A model generated the notes under the pieces. It was not told the origin of the DNA, did not search any database, and saw only the letters and a list, made by a program, of their open reading frames with translations. Positions 14,864 through 23,577 of a stretch of DNA of 28,761 nt are shown piece after piece; position 1 is the stretch's first letter, and every line of letters starts with the position of its first letter. Origin of the DNA: SZUA-287 sp036397975 (GTDB taxonomy: Bacteria > Bacteroidota > Ignavibacteria > UBA10030 > UBA6906); the NCBI GenBank assembly GCA_036397975.1, contig DASWHW010000184.1, forward strand, positions 1 to 28,761, read 5' to 3'. Position numbers and translations under genes: made by a program.

Positions 14864-15895
14864 ATGGCGAAAGACTCGACGACATACGAATCACTCTGCA
14901 GGGATATAGAGAAAAAGCTATTTGCGCCCGTCTATCTCTTCCATGGCGAAGAGTCTTTCCTCGCCGACGAGGCCACCAGACTGATCATCGATCATTGCCT
15001 AACAGAAGAGGAGAGGGGCTTTAATCTGGATGTTGTGTACGGCGGTGAAACAACCGTGCGAGATGTTGTTTCGCATGCCTCCTCGTATCCAATGATGTCG
15101 GAACGTCGCGTTGTGGTTGTTCGCGGAGCGGAGAAGCTCTCACTCCAGGAGAAGGAAAAGGAGTTGCTCTCCCATTATCTCGACAACCCGTCTCCAACGA
15201 CGATTCTTATCCTCATTGCATTATCGGTCGATATGAGAAAGAAGCCGTTTACTTCGGTGAAAAAGAACGGCTTGGTGATGGAATTCAAGCCAATGCACGA
15301 GAATCAGATTATCCGGTGGATTGGGAAACGTGTGCGAGAGCAAGCTAAGGCCATCGATAACGACGCTGTGAGCCTTCTTGCAGAATACTTGAATCCTTCT
15401 CTCCGAGAGATTCAGAATGAGCTGGACAAGCTGTACATTTTCATAGGCGACCGATCATCGATCACATCAGAAGACGTAGCCGCGGTAGTTGGTGTCTCCA
15501 AAGACTTCAATGTTTTTGCTCTTCAGAAGGCAATCGGTCAGCAAGATTTGGCCAGGTCGATGGAGATCCTGCAGCGTATGATCGAATTTGGAGAAAGCCC
15601 GACGATGATTATCGTTATGCTGACAAGATATTTTCTAGCATTAATGAAGATTTCGGATCTTCGGGCAGTTGGCAAATCGACCCAGGAACAAGCACGTGAA
15701 GCGGGTGTCCATCCATTCTTCCTTCGTGAATATCATGAAGCCCTTAGTTACTTTGGTGATAAGAAAACTCAAGACGCGATCCGTGGATTGGTGATCGCCG
15801 ATGAGCGTTTGAAAACCTCCTCTTCTGATTCGCTTGAGGTTATGCAGTTGTTCCTGGCTGAATTGCTTTCAAAACAATCAATCGCGGTTGCATAA
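14864..15895 (+). CDS. holA: DNA polymerase III delta subunit
   Basis: The delta subunit of the clamp loader opens the beta clamp. The 343-residue size is typical. The N-terminal domain begins LFAPVYLFHGEESFLADEAT, with SYPMMSERRVVVVRGAEKLS, the usual delta motif where the beta-contact and lid lie. The central part has LVMEFKPMHENQIIRWI and AEYLNPSLREIQNELDKL; the C-terminal collar region has a helical VFALQKAIGQQDLARSMEIL and PTMIIVMLTRYFLALMKI. Start ATG at 14864, 23 nt after the cyclophilin stop. A strong hairpin begins at its stop codon, before the sigma factor gene. Confidence 0.93.
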   Translation: MAKDSTTYESLCRDIEKKLFAPVYLFHGEESFLADEATRLIIDHCLTEEERGFNLDVVYGGETTVRDVVSHASSYPMMSERRVVVVRGAEKLSLQEKEKELLSHYLDNPSPTTILILIALSVDMRKKPFTSVKKNGLVMEFKPMHENQIIRWIGKRVREQAKAIDNDAVSLLAEYLNPSLREIQNELDKLYIFIGDRSSITSEDVAAVVGVSKDFNVFALQKAIGQQDLARSMEILQRMIEFGESPTMIIVMLTRYFLALMKISDLRAVGKSTQEQAREAGVHPFFLREYHEALSYFGDKKTQDAIRGLVIADERLKTSSSDSLEVMQLFLAELLSKQSIAVA

Positions 15896-15917
15896 TCCAT
15901 TGATGTTCAATGGGTTA
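15893..15917 (+). promoter_or_regulatory. Hairpin at the holA stop, before the ECF sigma gene
   Basis: TAATCCATTGA (15893-15903) pairs with TCAATGGGTTA (15907-15917) around the loop TGT: eleven pairs with one G:U. The hairpin starts on the holA TAA and ends ~26 nt before the sigma factor ATG. No T-run follows, so it is not a standard intrinsic terminator. It could be a weak terminator, an RNA-stability element, or an operator. Confidence 0.45.
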
Positions 15918-15943
15918 CCGACTTCGCAGAGTTACGGTATTCG

Positions 15944-16573
15944 ATGGAACAAAGCTTGAATCAAAGAGTAAAAGAATTGTCGTCCGATGAGAGATCGGTA
16001 AGCGCTCTTTCCGACGAACAACTGATTGCCGAGTTCCAGAATTCTAACGAGGCCGCATTTAAGGAATTGGTACACCGCTTCAAGGATCCGCTCACAAATT
16101 ACCTTTTTCGGTTCGTCGGGAGCTGGGATGATTGCAACGATCTGGTTCAAGATACATTTGTAAGGGTTCATCGCAGCAGACACTCGTATAAACCGATTGC
16201 GAAGTTCTCGACATGGATCTACACGATCGCCACGAATCTAGCAAAATCGCACATCAGGAGAAAAAAGGTTCGCATCATTTTCTCGATTCAGGGTGGCGAG
16301 AAAGGCGATGATAGTCGCCCTTACGAAATTCAAGACGAACGACCTGATCCCGAAGTGCAGGCGGATTCGTCTCTGAAAGAGGAGCGAATTCAGGAGGCTC
16401 TCAACAGGCTTGCGGCGAAATATCGTGAGGTGCTAGTTCTTCGGGAGATTCAAGAGCTTTCATATGAAGAAATTGCCGATATCACCGGGATCAACATTGG
16501 CACTGTAAAATCTCGTATCAACCGGGGCCGCGCCCGGTTACAGGAGATGCTCCGTGACCTACTGGAAACATAA
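15944..16573 (+). CDS. RNA polymerase ECF sigma factor (sigma-70 family)
   Basis: A 209-residue sigma factor with region 2 (about residues 30-110: FKELVHRFKDPLTNYLFRFVGSW then DLVQDTFVRVHRS and FSTWIYTIATNLAKSHIRR) and region 4 (about 150-205: LAAKYREVLVLREIQELSYEEIADI followed by GTVKSRINRGRARLQEML). No region 1.1 or 3 is present, as in ECF (group 4) sigma factors. The linker has DERPDPEVQAD. The next gene, 2 nt after the stop, encodes a membrane protein with the layout of an anti-sigma factor, so the pair is probably a membrane-controlled regulon switch. The target promoters cannot be seen here. Confidence 0.93.
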   Translation: MEQSLNQRVKELSSDERSVSALSDEQLIAEFQNSNEAAFKELVHRFKDPLTNYLFRFVGSWDDCNDLVQDTFVRVHRSRHSYKPIAKFSTWIYTIATNLAKSHIRRKKVRIIFSIQGGEKGDDSRPYEIQDERPDPEVQADSSLKEERIQEALNRLAAKYREVLVLREIQELSYEEIADITGINIGTVKSRINRGRARLQEMLRDLLET

Positions 16574-16575
16574 TC

Positions 16576-17211
16576 ATGCCATCACACCATCATAATCTAC
16601 CCGACGGAGGGAAGGACCCTCTTGGAAATTTACTCCGCAGTGTGCCAAAAAGATCAGCACCGTGGTATTTTGAAGCGCAGCTCGAGAGGAAAATCTCCGG
16701 CGAAAGAAATGTAAAACAGCGATCGCCCTTTCTCATCCCGACATTTGCCACGACGCTTCTTGTCGTCCTCGGCGCGGGTATTTTCGGCTATTATTCATTC
16801 TTCCGAACGCTTTCCGGCGAAGAAGGCAACAGCTTGCAGGATACATTGTACATTCCGCTGGAGAAATCGTTTGAATCAACTTCGCCCCCCGCATCGGCTC
16901 AAGCGAAACCTCAGGTTGAGAATTCGACAGACGAACCACCGCGTGTCAGCAATGCTCAAGGACCGGCAGGGTCAGATCCAGCGATTCCGGAAAACAACGG
17001 CATATCTGTTTCTCCTTCATTCAACGTTGAGCCGGATGCGCAAGAAATAATAAACTCCGCACGACAGGTCCAAGCGGGCTTTCAATCAGAGCATCAGGGT
17101 GAGCCCTCTCCAATTCAGTTGATCCTTCCGGAGGATGATTCGCTTAGACAAAAATCGGATTCAAGTGCATCGAAGAGCGACTCAACTTCAAAACATCCTG
17201 ACCGACCGTAA
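16576..17211 (+). CDS. Probable anti-sigma factor, single-pass membrane protein
   Basis: 211 residues. The cytoplasmic N-terminus (1-54) has a short amphipathic stretch PWYFEAQLERKISGE, as in small proteins cotranscribed with ECF sigma genes. One membrane helix follows (about 55-78, LIPTFATTLLVVLGAGIFGYY), then a Pro/Ser/Asp-rich, probably disordered periplasmic tail. The zinc-binding H-x3-C-x2-C motif of ZAS anti-sigma factors is absent; the only histidines in the N-terminus are a run near the start. Position 2 nt behind the sigma gene and the topology support an anti-sigma role; the sequence alone does not prove it. Confidence 0.6.
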   Translation: MPSHHHNLPDGGKDPLGNLLRSVPKRSAPWYFEAQLERKISGERNVKQRSPFLIPTFATTLLVVLGAGIFGYYSFFRTLSGEEGNSLQDTLYIPLEKSFESTSPPASAQAKPQVENSTDEPPRVSNAQGPAGSDPAIPENNGISVSPSFNVEPDAQEIINSARQVQAGFQSEHQGEPSPIQLILPEDDSLRQKSDSSASKSDSTSKHPDRP

Positions 17212-17254
17212 CGGCCTGGCTATACATTGACGGGTTGCGACGTCGTAGGCAATC

Positions 17255-18070
17255 GTGATGGACGGTATTCACATTTTGTACTCGTTTTTCTTTTCCGGAT
17301 GCGTAGCATTTCTTTCATTCCAGCTTCGGCTCCTCACGACATCGGGATCCATTGGGAAGTTCTTTCTCGCGGTGATCATCTGCGGTCTTGGTGAATGGCA
17401 ATTTAACCTTCCCATTCTGTCATTTTTTCTTTTCTCCAGCCTCGTTTCAAACCCCTCGACTATATCCAAGTCGTCTGCGAAACAATACTTTGACCACGGA
17501 AGTGCGCGCGACGCCTGGCAAGTAGTGGCAAACGATGGAGTACCCGCAGCGGTGGTAATTTCCTTGGTGGTTTTCCGGCTTGCAGATATTTCATATCGGA
17601 TATCTCTCAGGCGTTTCAGTTGCCGCAGCCGATACGTGGGCGACAGAAATTGGAACGCTTTCAAATAGGAAACCAAGACTGACTACAACATTTATCGAAG
17701 CGCCCTTTGGAAGTTCTGGTGCTGTCTCATTGCTTGGTTTTCTCGGGCCGATCGGCGGCAGTTTCTCCATTTTTGCCGCCGAAGGTCCAGGGTTATCGAA
17801 TATTAACTTCCAGCAGAATTTTCTGATTATTGTGGCTGCTGGATAGCAGGTTCGATTGTGGACTCGTTTGCAAGCGCTACAATTCAGAATCAACACAACT
17901 GCGACAAATGTAGCAGGACGACGGAACGTTTGGCTTGTTGCGACCGTACAACAACGAGATCAACAGGGTGGCCGTGGGTGAATAATGACTGGGTTAATGT
18001 ATTCGGGATACTTGTTGGGCTAGCCACCGGCATGGGAATTCAAGTTGTTTTCGGTCCCTGCTTGCATTAA
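17255..18070 (+). pseudogene. DUF92/TMEM19-family membrane protein, two frameshifts
   Basis: The family (PF01940) is a polytopic membrane protein related to phytyl-phosphate/CTP-dependent prenol kinases. Three frames together give the whole protein: 17255 to ~17590 (N-terminus and ARDAWQVVANDGVPAAV), 17583 to 17843 (GVSVAAADTWATEIGTLS, FGSSGAVSLLG), and ~17844 to 18070 (SIVDSFASATIQ, NNDWVNVFGILVGLA). The first break is a +1 shift at about 17560-17600 near the short repeats GATATTTCATATCGGATATC; the second is loss of one A after GGA at 17841-17843, which makes an early TAG. Net length and all family motifs are otherwise normal. Either the gene is newly dead or the read carries two indels. It starts 43 nt after the anti-sigma-type gene. 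Confidence 0.75.
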
Positions 18071-18075
18071 TTTAC

Positions 18076-18104
18076 TTGACTTCAAATTATGGTTCAATTA
18101 AATT
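18076..18104 (+). promoter_or_regulatory. Predicted sigma70-type promoter of the TPR-TonB locus
   Basis: TTGACT at 18076-18081 and TAAATT at 18099-18104 are separated by exactly 17 nt. The site lies in a short AT-rich gap between the DUF92 remnant and the TPR gene, ~57 nt before its ATG. It marks the start of a separate transcription unit from the housekeeping run. Confidence 0.5.
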
Positions 18105-18160
18105 AACAGAATAGAAAGATCCGTTTAACACTTTACTTTAAGTCCCGGCATTGAGTTTCT

Positions 18161-21100
18161 ATGGTTGTTCGACTCATTATGATAAGTTTACTCCTTGCAC
18201 TGGCGTTTGGACAGGGTTTCGCACAACCGGTGCAGACCCTTAGTGAGGAGCAGGATTATGCCTTTGGGTATGGTCTCCACAAGGATGGGCAATACCAACT
18301 TGCCCTGACGCAACTTGAAAACTTTTTGGACAAATATCCGCAAAGTGGGAAACGTGCCGAAGCGTTCTTTCTGACCGCCGAGTGTTTGTATCGTTTGAAC
18401 AAAACAGGCCAGGCGATCGCTCGCTATGAAAACTTTCTAAAAGATTTCTCAGGAAGTAGCCTCGAGGACAAAGCCCTGTTCAGAATTGGGGAAATTTACT
18501 ACGCAGAAAAACAGTACGAGAAATCCGCGGAGAAATTCAAAGCCCTCACATCTGCCCACGAGTCGAGTGAGCTTGCCGGAGAAGCCGCCTATTGGGCTGG
18601 AGATTCGTATTTCAAACTTGACGATCTTCAGACTGCAAAAAAATACTACACGCTTTCCTATGAGCACTATCCCAAGAATCGACTTTCGGACTACGCACTT
18701 TATTCTATTGGCTGGGCATACCAACAAAAAGGTGAATACAACATTGCGATGGAGAGTTATCAATCCCTGCTTTCGAAGTTTCCTTCCAGCGAACTCGTAT
18801 CGGCTTCCCAAGTCCGCATCGGTGAATGTTACTTCTATCGCAAAGAGTACCGCAAGGCAATTGAAACTCTCAAGGCGAACAGAAAAAAGATTACCGACCA
18901 GAATGAGCTGGCTGAAGCTGATTATCTCATAGGTGAGGCATACTACAATGAGGAGGATTACTATAACGCACTTCTCACCTACGAGCAGTTTCTCAAGGAT
19001 CACCCCGGTCATAAACTGGAGAGAGAGGTTCGATATGCCCTCGGATGGACATTTCTCAAGGAGAACAACCTGGCAAGGGCCCAGAAGATCTTTGGAGAGC
19101 TTGGAAATGGCAGCGATGTGGTAGCACATGCAGCCCAGTTTCGAGAAGGCGTGGTGCTGAAGATGGATGGGAAGAGGGCGGAGGCCGCACAAGCGTTCCG
19201 GGAAGCGGCGTCCCGATGGGACCACGGTGAGTTTGCGGATAACGCATCATACGAGATTGGCATTCTCGCTTATGAGGACAAGGATTATAAGCGAGCACAG
19301 GAGTTATTTGGGCGGGTTGCACGATCTTATCCGCGCGGCGACGTTGCCGGGGACGCATACCGCATGTCAGGCGAGGCCTTCGTTCAGCTCGGGGAGTTTG
19401 AAAAGGCACAAGAGGAATTCAGCGCGGCGATTGACACGAAAGGGGCATCGGACGATGTGGTGGCAAACGCACTCCTTCAGGAGGGCTGGACGCTCATTAA
19501 GTTGAAGAGGTATGATGACGCGATCGGACGGCTGAACGCGTATGTCAAGCGATTCCCATCTCATCGCAGAATGGATGAAGCGTATTTTTGGCTTGGCGAG
19601 TCTTACTTCCAATCAAATTCGTTTAAGGCCGCGCTTGCAAACTACGCCAAGGTTCTTTCTTCCTATCCCAAAAGCGAGAAATATGTTGATGCCCTTTATG
19701 GAAGTGGATGGAGTTTGTACCGGATGAATGATTTCAGTTCGGCAGCGAGACAGTTCGAACAGATCACCGTGAAGTACTCGAAGAGCAAATATGCATTCGA
19801 TGCATATCTCCGGCTCGGAGATTCGTTTTACGAGATGAAATCGTACCGAAAAGCCGGCGGTGTCTATCGGACGGCAATTCGATTGTTTCCACAACAGGAG
19901 GGAATCGATTACGGCTATTATCAACTCGGGCAAGCAATGGTCCGGAGCGATCAACACAAAGAGGGGATCGATGAGTTTCGGAGCTTGATCACCCGGTTTC
20001 CTCGCTCGGACTACGCCGATGATGCACAATATGGTATCGGCTGGGTGTTCTTTCAGCAAAAGGATTACGAATCTGCGATCAAGGAGTTCAGAACAGTGAT
20101 CGGCAAATATCCCCAAAGTACCCTCCACCCAAAAATATTCTATAGCATCGGCGATTCGTACTACAATCTGCGGGACTACCCAAGTGCGATAACGGCCTAT
20201 AAGCAGATCCTCCAGAAGTATCCTGCGAGTAATTTCGCGTCCGATGCTATCAATGGAATTCAGTATTGCTATTCGTTGCTCGGCAAGGATGATGAGGCGG
20301 CACGCACGATCGACGAATTTGTTCGCGCCAATCCCCAAACTCCGATGGCGGATAAGTTGCTTTTTAAGAAAGCCGATCTTTCGTATGGCAACCAAGATTA
20401 TGCGAAGGCAATTCAGGGATACGAGGATTTCCTTCGGCAGTATCCAAAGAGCCCACTGACCGCGGATGCTTATTATTGGATTGCGAAAGGTAACGTTGGT
20501 CTCAAAAGATTAGACGAGAGTATCCAAGCATTTCAAACAGTGATCACCAACTATCCGTTGAGCAGCGTTGCCTCTCTCGCGCTGCTCGAGCTAGGCCAGC
20601 TCTATGCGTCAGTTGAGAAGCATGCCGAAGCGGTGAAAACCTTTGACGGAGTAAAAGAGAAATTTCCCGGCACTGAGTCTGCCGTTCAAGCCAGTTACGA
20701 AAAAGGAATCTCTCTGATGGCATTAGGTCGACAGGCGGATGCTCTCGAGGAATACAAGCAGACTGCAACGAAATCTAAAGGGAAGCTCTTTGGCGACAAG
20801 TGTATAATCGCCATGGGACTCATATTCCGTGATCAGGGCCGGATCGACGAATCGTTAAAAAGTTTTCAGGATGTGGCCTCAAGACGCACTGACGAAGTGG
20901 GCGCAGAGGGTCAATATCGGATTGGAGAAACTCAATTCCTCCAGAAGGAATATGCGAAAGCTGCTACATCATTGTTGCGGGTAAAATATGTCTATCCCTC
21001 GTCAGAAGATTGGATTGCACGATCGTACTTGAAAATGGGCGAAGCATACGAGCAAAACTCTGAGAAGGGAAAAGCGAGGGAGGCATATCAGATAGTTCTC

Positions 21101-21163
21101 CAATCTCATAACGACGATCAATTCGGTCAGGAAGCCAATCGAAAGCTGAAGGAGTTGAAGTGA
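18161..21163 (+). CDS. Giant periplasmic TPR-repeat protein (1000 residues)
   Basis: A signal peptide (residues 1-21, LIMISLLLALAFGQGFA) is followed by TPR repeats of about 36 residues covering nearly the whole chain. Each repeat has the outer-membrane/YbgF-BamD-type signature: A..Y.IG..Y...KDYE.AI.EF..V...YP.S. The alternation of GDSYY/GWxF with KYPxS is repeated more than twenty times. The fold would be a long superhelical solenoid for protein contacts in the periplasm. No catalytic motif or membrane segment is present beyond the leader. The TGA overlaps the GTG start of the barrel gene by 4 nt (GTGA), implying coupled translation. The family name is certain; the partner is not, but the downstream barrel, SPOR protein and TonB-type motor are likely. 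Confidence 0.88.
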   Translation: MVVRLIMISLLLALAFGQGFAQPVQTLSEEQDYAFGYGLHKDGQYQLALTQLENFLDKYPQSGKRAEAFFLTAECLYRLNKTGQAIARYENFLKDFSGSSLEDKALFRIGEIYYAEKQYEKSAEKFKALTSAHESSELAGEAAYWAGDSYFKLDDLQTAKKYYTLSYEHYPKNRLSDYALYSIGWAYQQKGEYNIAMESYQSLLSKFPSSELVSASQVRIGECYFYRKEYRKAIETLKANRKKITDQNELAEADYLIGEAYYNEEDYYNALLTYEQFLKDHPGHKLEREVRYALGWTFLKENNLARAQKIFGELGNGSDVVAHAAQFREGVVLKMDGKRAEAAQAFREAASRWDHGEFADNASYEIGILAYEDKDYKRAQELFGRVARSYPRGDVAGDAYRMSGEAFVQLGEFEKAQEEFSAAIDTKGASDDVVANALLQEGWTLIKLKRYDDAIGRLNAYVKRFPSHRRMDEAYFWLGESYFQSNSFKAALANYAKVLSSYPKSEKYVDALYGSGWSLYRMNDFSSAARQFEQITVKYSKSKYAFDAYLRLGDSFYEMKSYRKAGGVYRTAIRLFPQQEGIDYGYYQLGQAMVRSDQHKEGIDEFRSLITRFPRSDYADDAQYGIGWVFFQQKDYESAIKEFRTVIGKYPQSTLHPKIFYSIGDSYYNLRDYPSAITAYKQILQKYPASNFASDAINGIQYCYSLLGKDDEAARTIDEFVRANPQTPMADKLLFKKADLSYGNQDYAKAIQGYEDFLRQYPKSPLTADAYYWIAKGNVGLKRLDESIQAFQTVITNYPLSSVASLALLELGQLYASVEKHAEAVKTFDGVKEKFPGTESAVQASYEKGISLMALGRQADALEEYKQTATKSKGKLFGDKCIIAMGLIFRDQGRIDESLKSFQDVASRRTDEVGAEGQYRIGETQFLQKEYAKAATSLLRVKYVYPSSEDWIARSYLKMGEAYEQNSEKGKAREAYQIVLQSHNDDQFGQEANRKLKELK

Positions 21164-22842
21164 AAAGACTCTCCAGGTTTTTGGTTTCGGTTATCATGAT
21201 CTTGGTGGGCTTTCCCATGTTGGGATTCTCCCAGGATAAGAAGGAACCGGAAAAACGAGACATTGTCGTTCCAATTGACTCCACGACACAAGGAAATCAA
21301 AAACTTCCGTCTATTGAGTTGCCCGAGTTCCTGATAACGGGGAAGGAAACGATCGATCTCCCTGAGTTTAAGAAATCCGCTGCAGACAACAAGGTGAGAG
21401 CGGTGGACACCGATAACCGTAATTCGGGGAATCGAGAGGCTGAACGCGTTACCCTCGGCGCGTCAAGAAAAGAGCAGGTGAATCTCTCATCACCCACGGG
21501 GGGGCAAAACGGGAGGGTGGAGGCGGGGTATGGCTCGTACGCAACACCATATTTCCTTGGTTGGTTCGGTCAGGCCAACGCCGATGGAGATTTTCTTCTT
21601 CGTGCAGGATATGAATCAAGTTCAGGTCATATCAAGGATTCGGATTATCGGAGAGGCTCCGGGTTGATCCGCGGAGGTCTGCATCTGTCGGACGACTTTG
21701 CGATCGCTCCAGGAGGAGAGGCACGGGGAAGTATCGAATTCGTTGGTGACTCATACCGACCGTATGGATCGGATCGTTCTGCTAGACAACGAACGCTCAA
21801 CACTTTTTCGACAGGCGTTGCTTTCTCGTCCGACCCCGGAGAAACTTTCCGCTACAATACGGGCTTGTATGTCAAAGGAAGTTCGTTGAGTGACTCGCTA
21901 AAAACGACTCAGACCCAACTCGGCGTGGAATTCAACGTTCAGCAATATCAGCGTCAGGTTCGACTCGTGGGTTCTGCCGCGATATGGCTGGGATCGTTTT
22001 CTTCGCCCCTCCCTCACGAGAATCCCTATTTTGCACGTGTGAGGGTCGGCGCTCAGTACACCATTTCTTCTACATTGGACATTGCCGGTGGAGCATCCCT
22101 CTATGGGTTTCGCGGTTCCGATACAAAAAATATCGGACGGGTTCTTCCTGATATAACGCTGCGTATTCATCCTGCGTCTGCAATTTCCCTTGTGGCGGCT
22201 TTTCAGCCGCGTGTCGATAACACATCGTTGGAGGCGCTGGTAAGTTCGAATCCGTACCTGCGTGTGGACGCACAAATTCGACATGCCCAAGTGCTTCAAT
22301 CGTATCTTCTTGGTGGTAGCGTCGATATTAGTCCAAACGTGAGGGCAAGCGTTGCGTTTCGTGCCGAGAACATTCAGCATCATCCGATTCGTTTCGATTC
22401 AGCACAACAAGGTCTATGGACTGTAGAGTATTTCGGAACTAGTACTTTGAGATCGATTGATGGTGAACTCTCTCTCCGGCTTTCTGAAGTGGACTATCTC
22501 GGAATGTCGATTTCCGTGAGGGATTCAAAAAACTCGTTAACAGGGAAAGTACTTCCGTATTATCCATCCGTGGTTCTTTCGGCAGTGTATGCATACACGT
22601 TTCCATTTGATCTCAAGTGTTCCCTGAATGGGGAATTTCTTTCGGGCCAATATGCCGATGTGGATAATCAACGGTTGTTGAAATCAATTCCACTTCTCGG
22701 ATTCAATGTCGAGTATTCCCTCATCAAGGGGTTAAGCGTCTTGTTGTCATTCAAAAACATCACCAACAGTAATCAGATTCGATTCGAAGGATACAAAGGA
22801 CGACCGTTTACCGCGTTGCTTGGCGCTGCGTATTCGTGGTAA
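21160..22842 (+). CDS. TonB-box-like, plug-less outer-membrane beta-barrel
   Basis: 560 residues with a signal peptide (1-24, ending MLGFSQ). Residues ~45-70 read SIELPEFLITGKETIDLP, where LPEFLITG resembles the TonB box and start of TonB-dependent receptors. The ~120-residue plug that normally follows is missing: within about 70 residues of Ser/Arg-rich linker the chain enters barrel-type strands (GRVEAGYGSYATPYFLGWFG). The rest is alternating strands with short turns, ending in an aromatic residue (AAYSW). The barrel of ~430 residues could hold around 20 strands. The start is GTG 21160 inside the TPR stop (GTGA). I propose that it is a TonB-contacting outer-membrane component; the transport substrate is unknown. 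Confidence 0.7.
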   Translation: MKRLSRFLVSVIMILVGFPMLGFSQDKKEPEKRDIVVPIDSTTQGNQKLPSIELPEFLITGKETIDLPEFKKSAADNKVRAVDTDNRNSGNREAERVTLGASRKEQVNLSSPTGGQNGRVEAGYGSYATPYFLGWFGQANADGDFLLRAGYESSSGHIKDSDYRRGSGLIRGGLHLSDDFAIAPGGEARGSIEFVGDSYRPYGSDRSARQRTLNTFSTGVAFSSDPGETFRYNTGLYVKGSSLSDSLKTTQTQLGVEFNVQQYQRQVRLVGSAAIWLGSFSSPLPHENPYFARVRVGAQYTISSTLDIAGGASLYGFRGSDTKNIGRVLPDITLRIHPASAISLVAAFQPRVDNTSLEALVSSNPYLRVDAQIRHAQVLQSYLLGGSVDISPNVRASVAFRAENIQHHPIRFDSAQQGLWTVEYFGTSTLRSIDGELSLRLSEVDYLGMSISVRDSKNSLTGKVLPYYPSVVLSAVYAYTFPFDLKCSLNGEFLSGQYADVDNQRLLKSIPLLGFNVEYSLIKGLSVLLSFKNITNSNQIRFEGYKGRPFTALLGAAYSW

Positions 22843-22941
22843 CAATAGTTCTGTTTTTCCATCGAGAAAATAGTACATTACCAGAAGTGAAGGCGCGTAA
22901 AGAAAACTGCATAGCAACCATCATCGAAGGAGGACCTCATT

Positions 22942-23556
22942 ATGCCAAAACTGAATCTCAAAGATGAGAATCTGGACGACACCGGCTCGTTCAACGCCGA
23001 TTCTCCGGCTCCACCAACCCTGCGTGATGTGGGTGGTTCAGGAGGAGGAGGTATCTCTCCAATTCTTCAGGTGCTCATCGCAGTCATTGTATTGGGTGGA
23101 ATCACCTTTGCCCTGAACTATTTTGGCGTCATACATTTGTGGGGGAAGAAGCAGCCGACACTTACAAGTTCCCTGCCGGAGCCGCTGCCCCCGGTGATAG
23201 AGGAACAGTTTCCGGCCCAAACAGAAACGCCGGCAATCACCGAAACACAACAACCGAAACAACAAACGACAGTACCGATTACGAAACCGACCCAAACCAA
23301 GCCACCCGAGTTGGGCACCGGACAATTCACTGTTCAGGTATCTGCATGGCAGAGCAAATCCAAAGCCGATGCCGAAGTTGCAAAGCTTGTCGATGCAGGT
23401 TTGCCCGGGTTCGTTGTGGAGGAGTTCGTGGCAGGCACAACATGGTATCGCGTCCGGGTGGGACGGTACGGAAGTCGTCAGGAAGCATCTCAAGAGCGGG
23501 AACGGCTGCAGCTCATGTTGGCTGATCAACTGTGGGTTGCGCAGGTTTCCAAATAA
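22942..23556 (+). CDS. SPOR-domain membrane protein
   Basis: 204 residues with a short cytoplasmic head, a Gly-rich stretch, one membrane helix (~39-68, ISPILQVLIAVIVLGGITFAL), a Pro/Gln/Thr-rich periplasmic linker, and a C-terminal SPOR domain (~126-204: GQFTVQVSAWQSKSKADAEV through YRVRVGRYGSRQEASQERER). SPOR domains bind glycan strands stripped of stem peptides, often at the septum. The ATG is preceded by GAAGGAGGACC. It starts ~99 nt after the barrel gene, the largest gap in this locus. Context suggests that it anchors or positions the TPR/TonB assembly at peptidoglycan. Confidence 0.9.
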   Translation: MPKLNLKDENLDDTGSFNADSPAPPTLRDVGGSGGGGISPILQVLIAVIVLGGITFALNYFGVIHLWGKKQPTLTSSLPEPLPPVIEEQFPAQTETPAITETQQPKQQTTVPITKPTQTKPPELGTGQFTVQVSAWQSKSKADAEVAKLVDAGLPGFVVEEFVAGTTWYRVRVGRYGSRQEASQERERLQLMLADQLWVAQVSK

Positions 23557-23577
23557 ACCTTTACATCAGGGGTTCCA

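Noticed and set aside
18449..20395. Several 180-260 codon minus-strand frames under the TPR gene
   Set aside because: They result from the repeated codon pattern of the TPR repeats; no motifs or ribosome sites.
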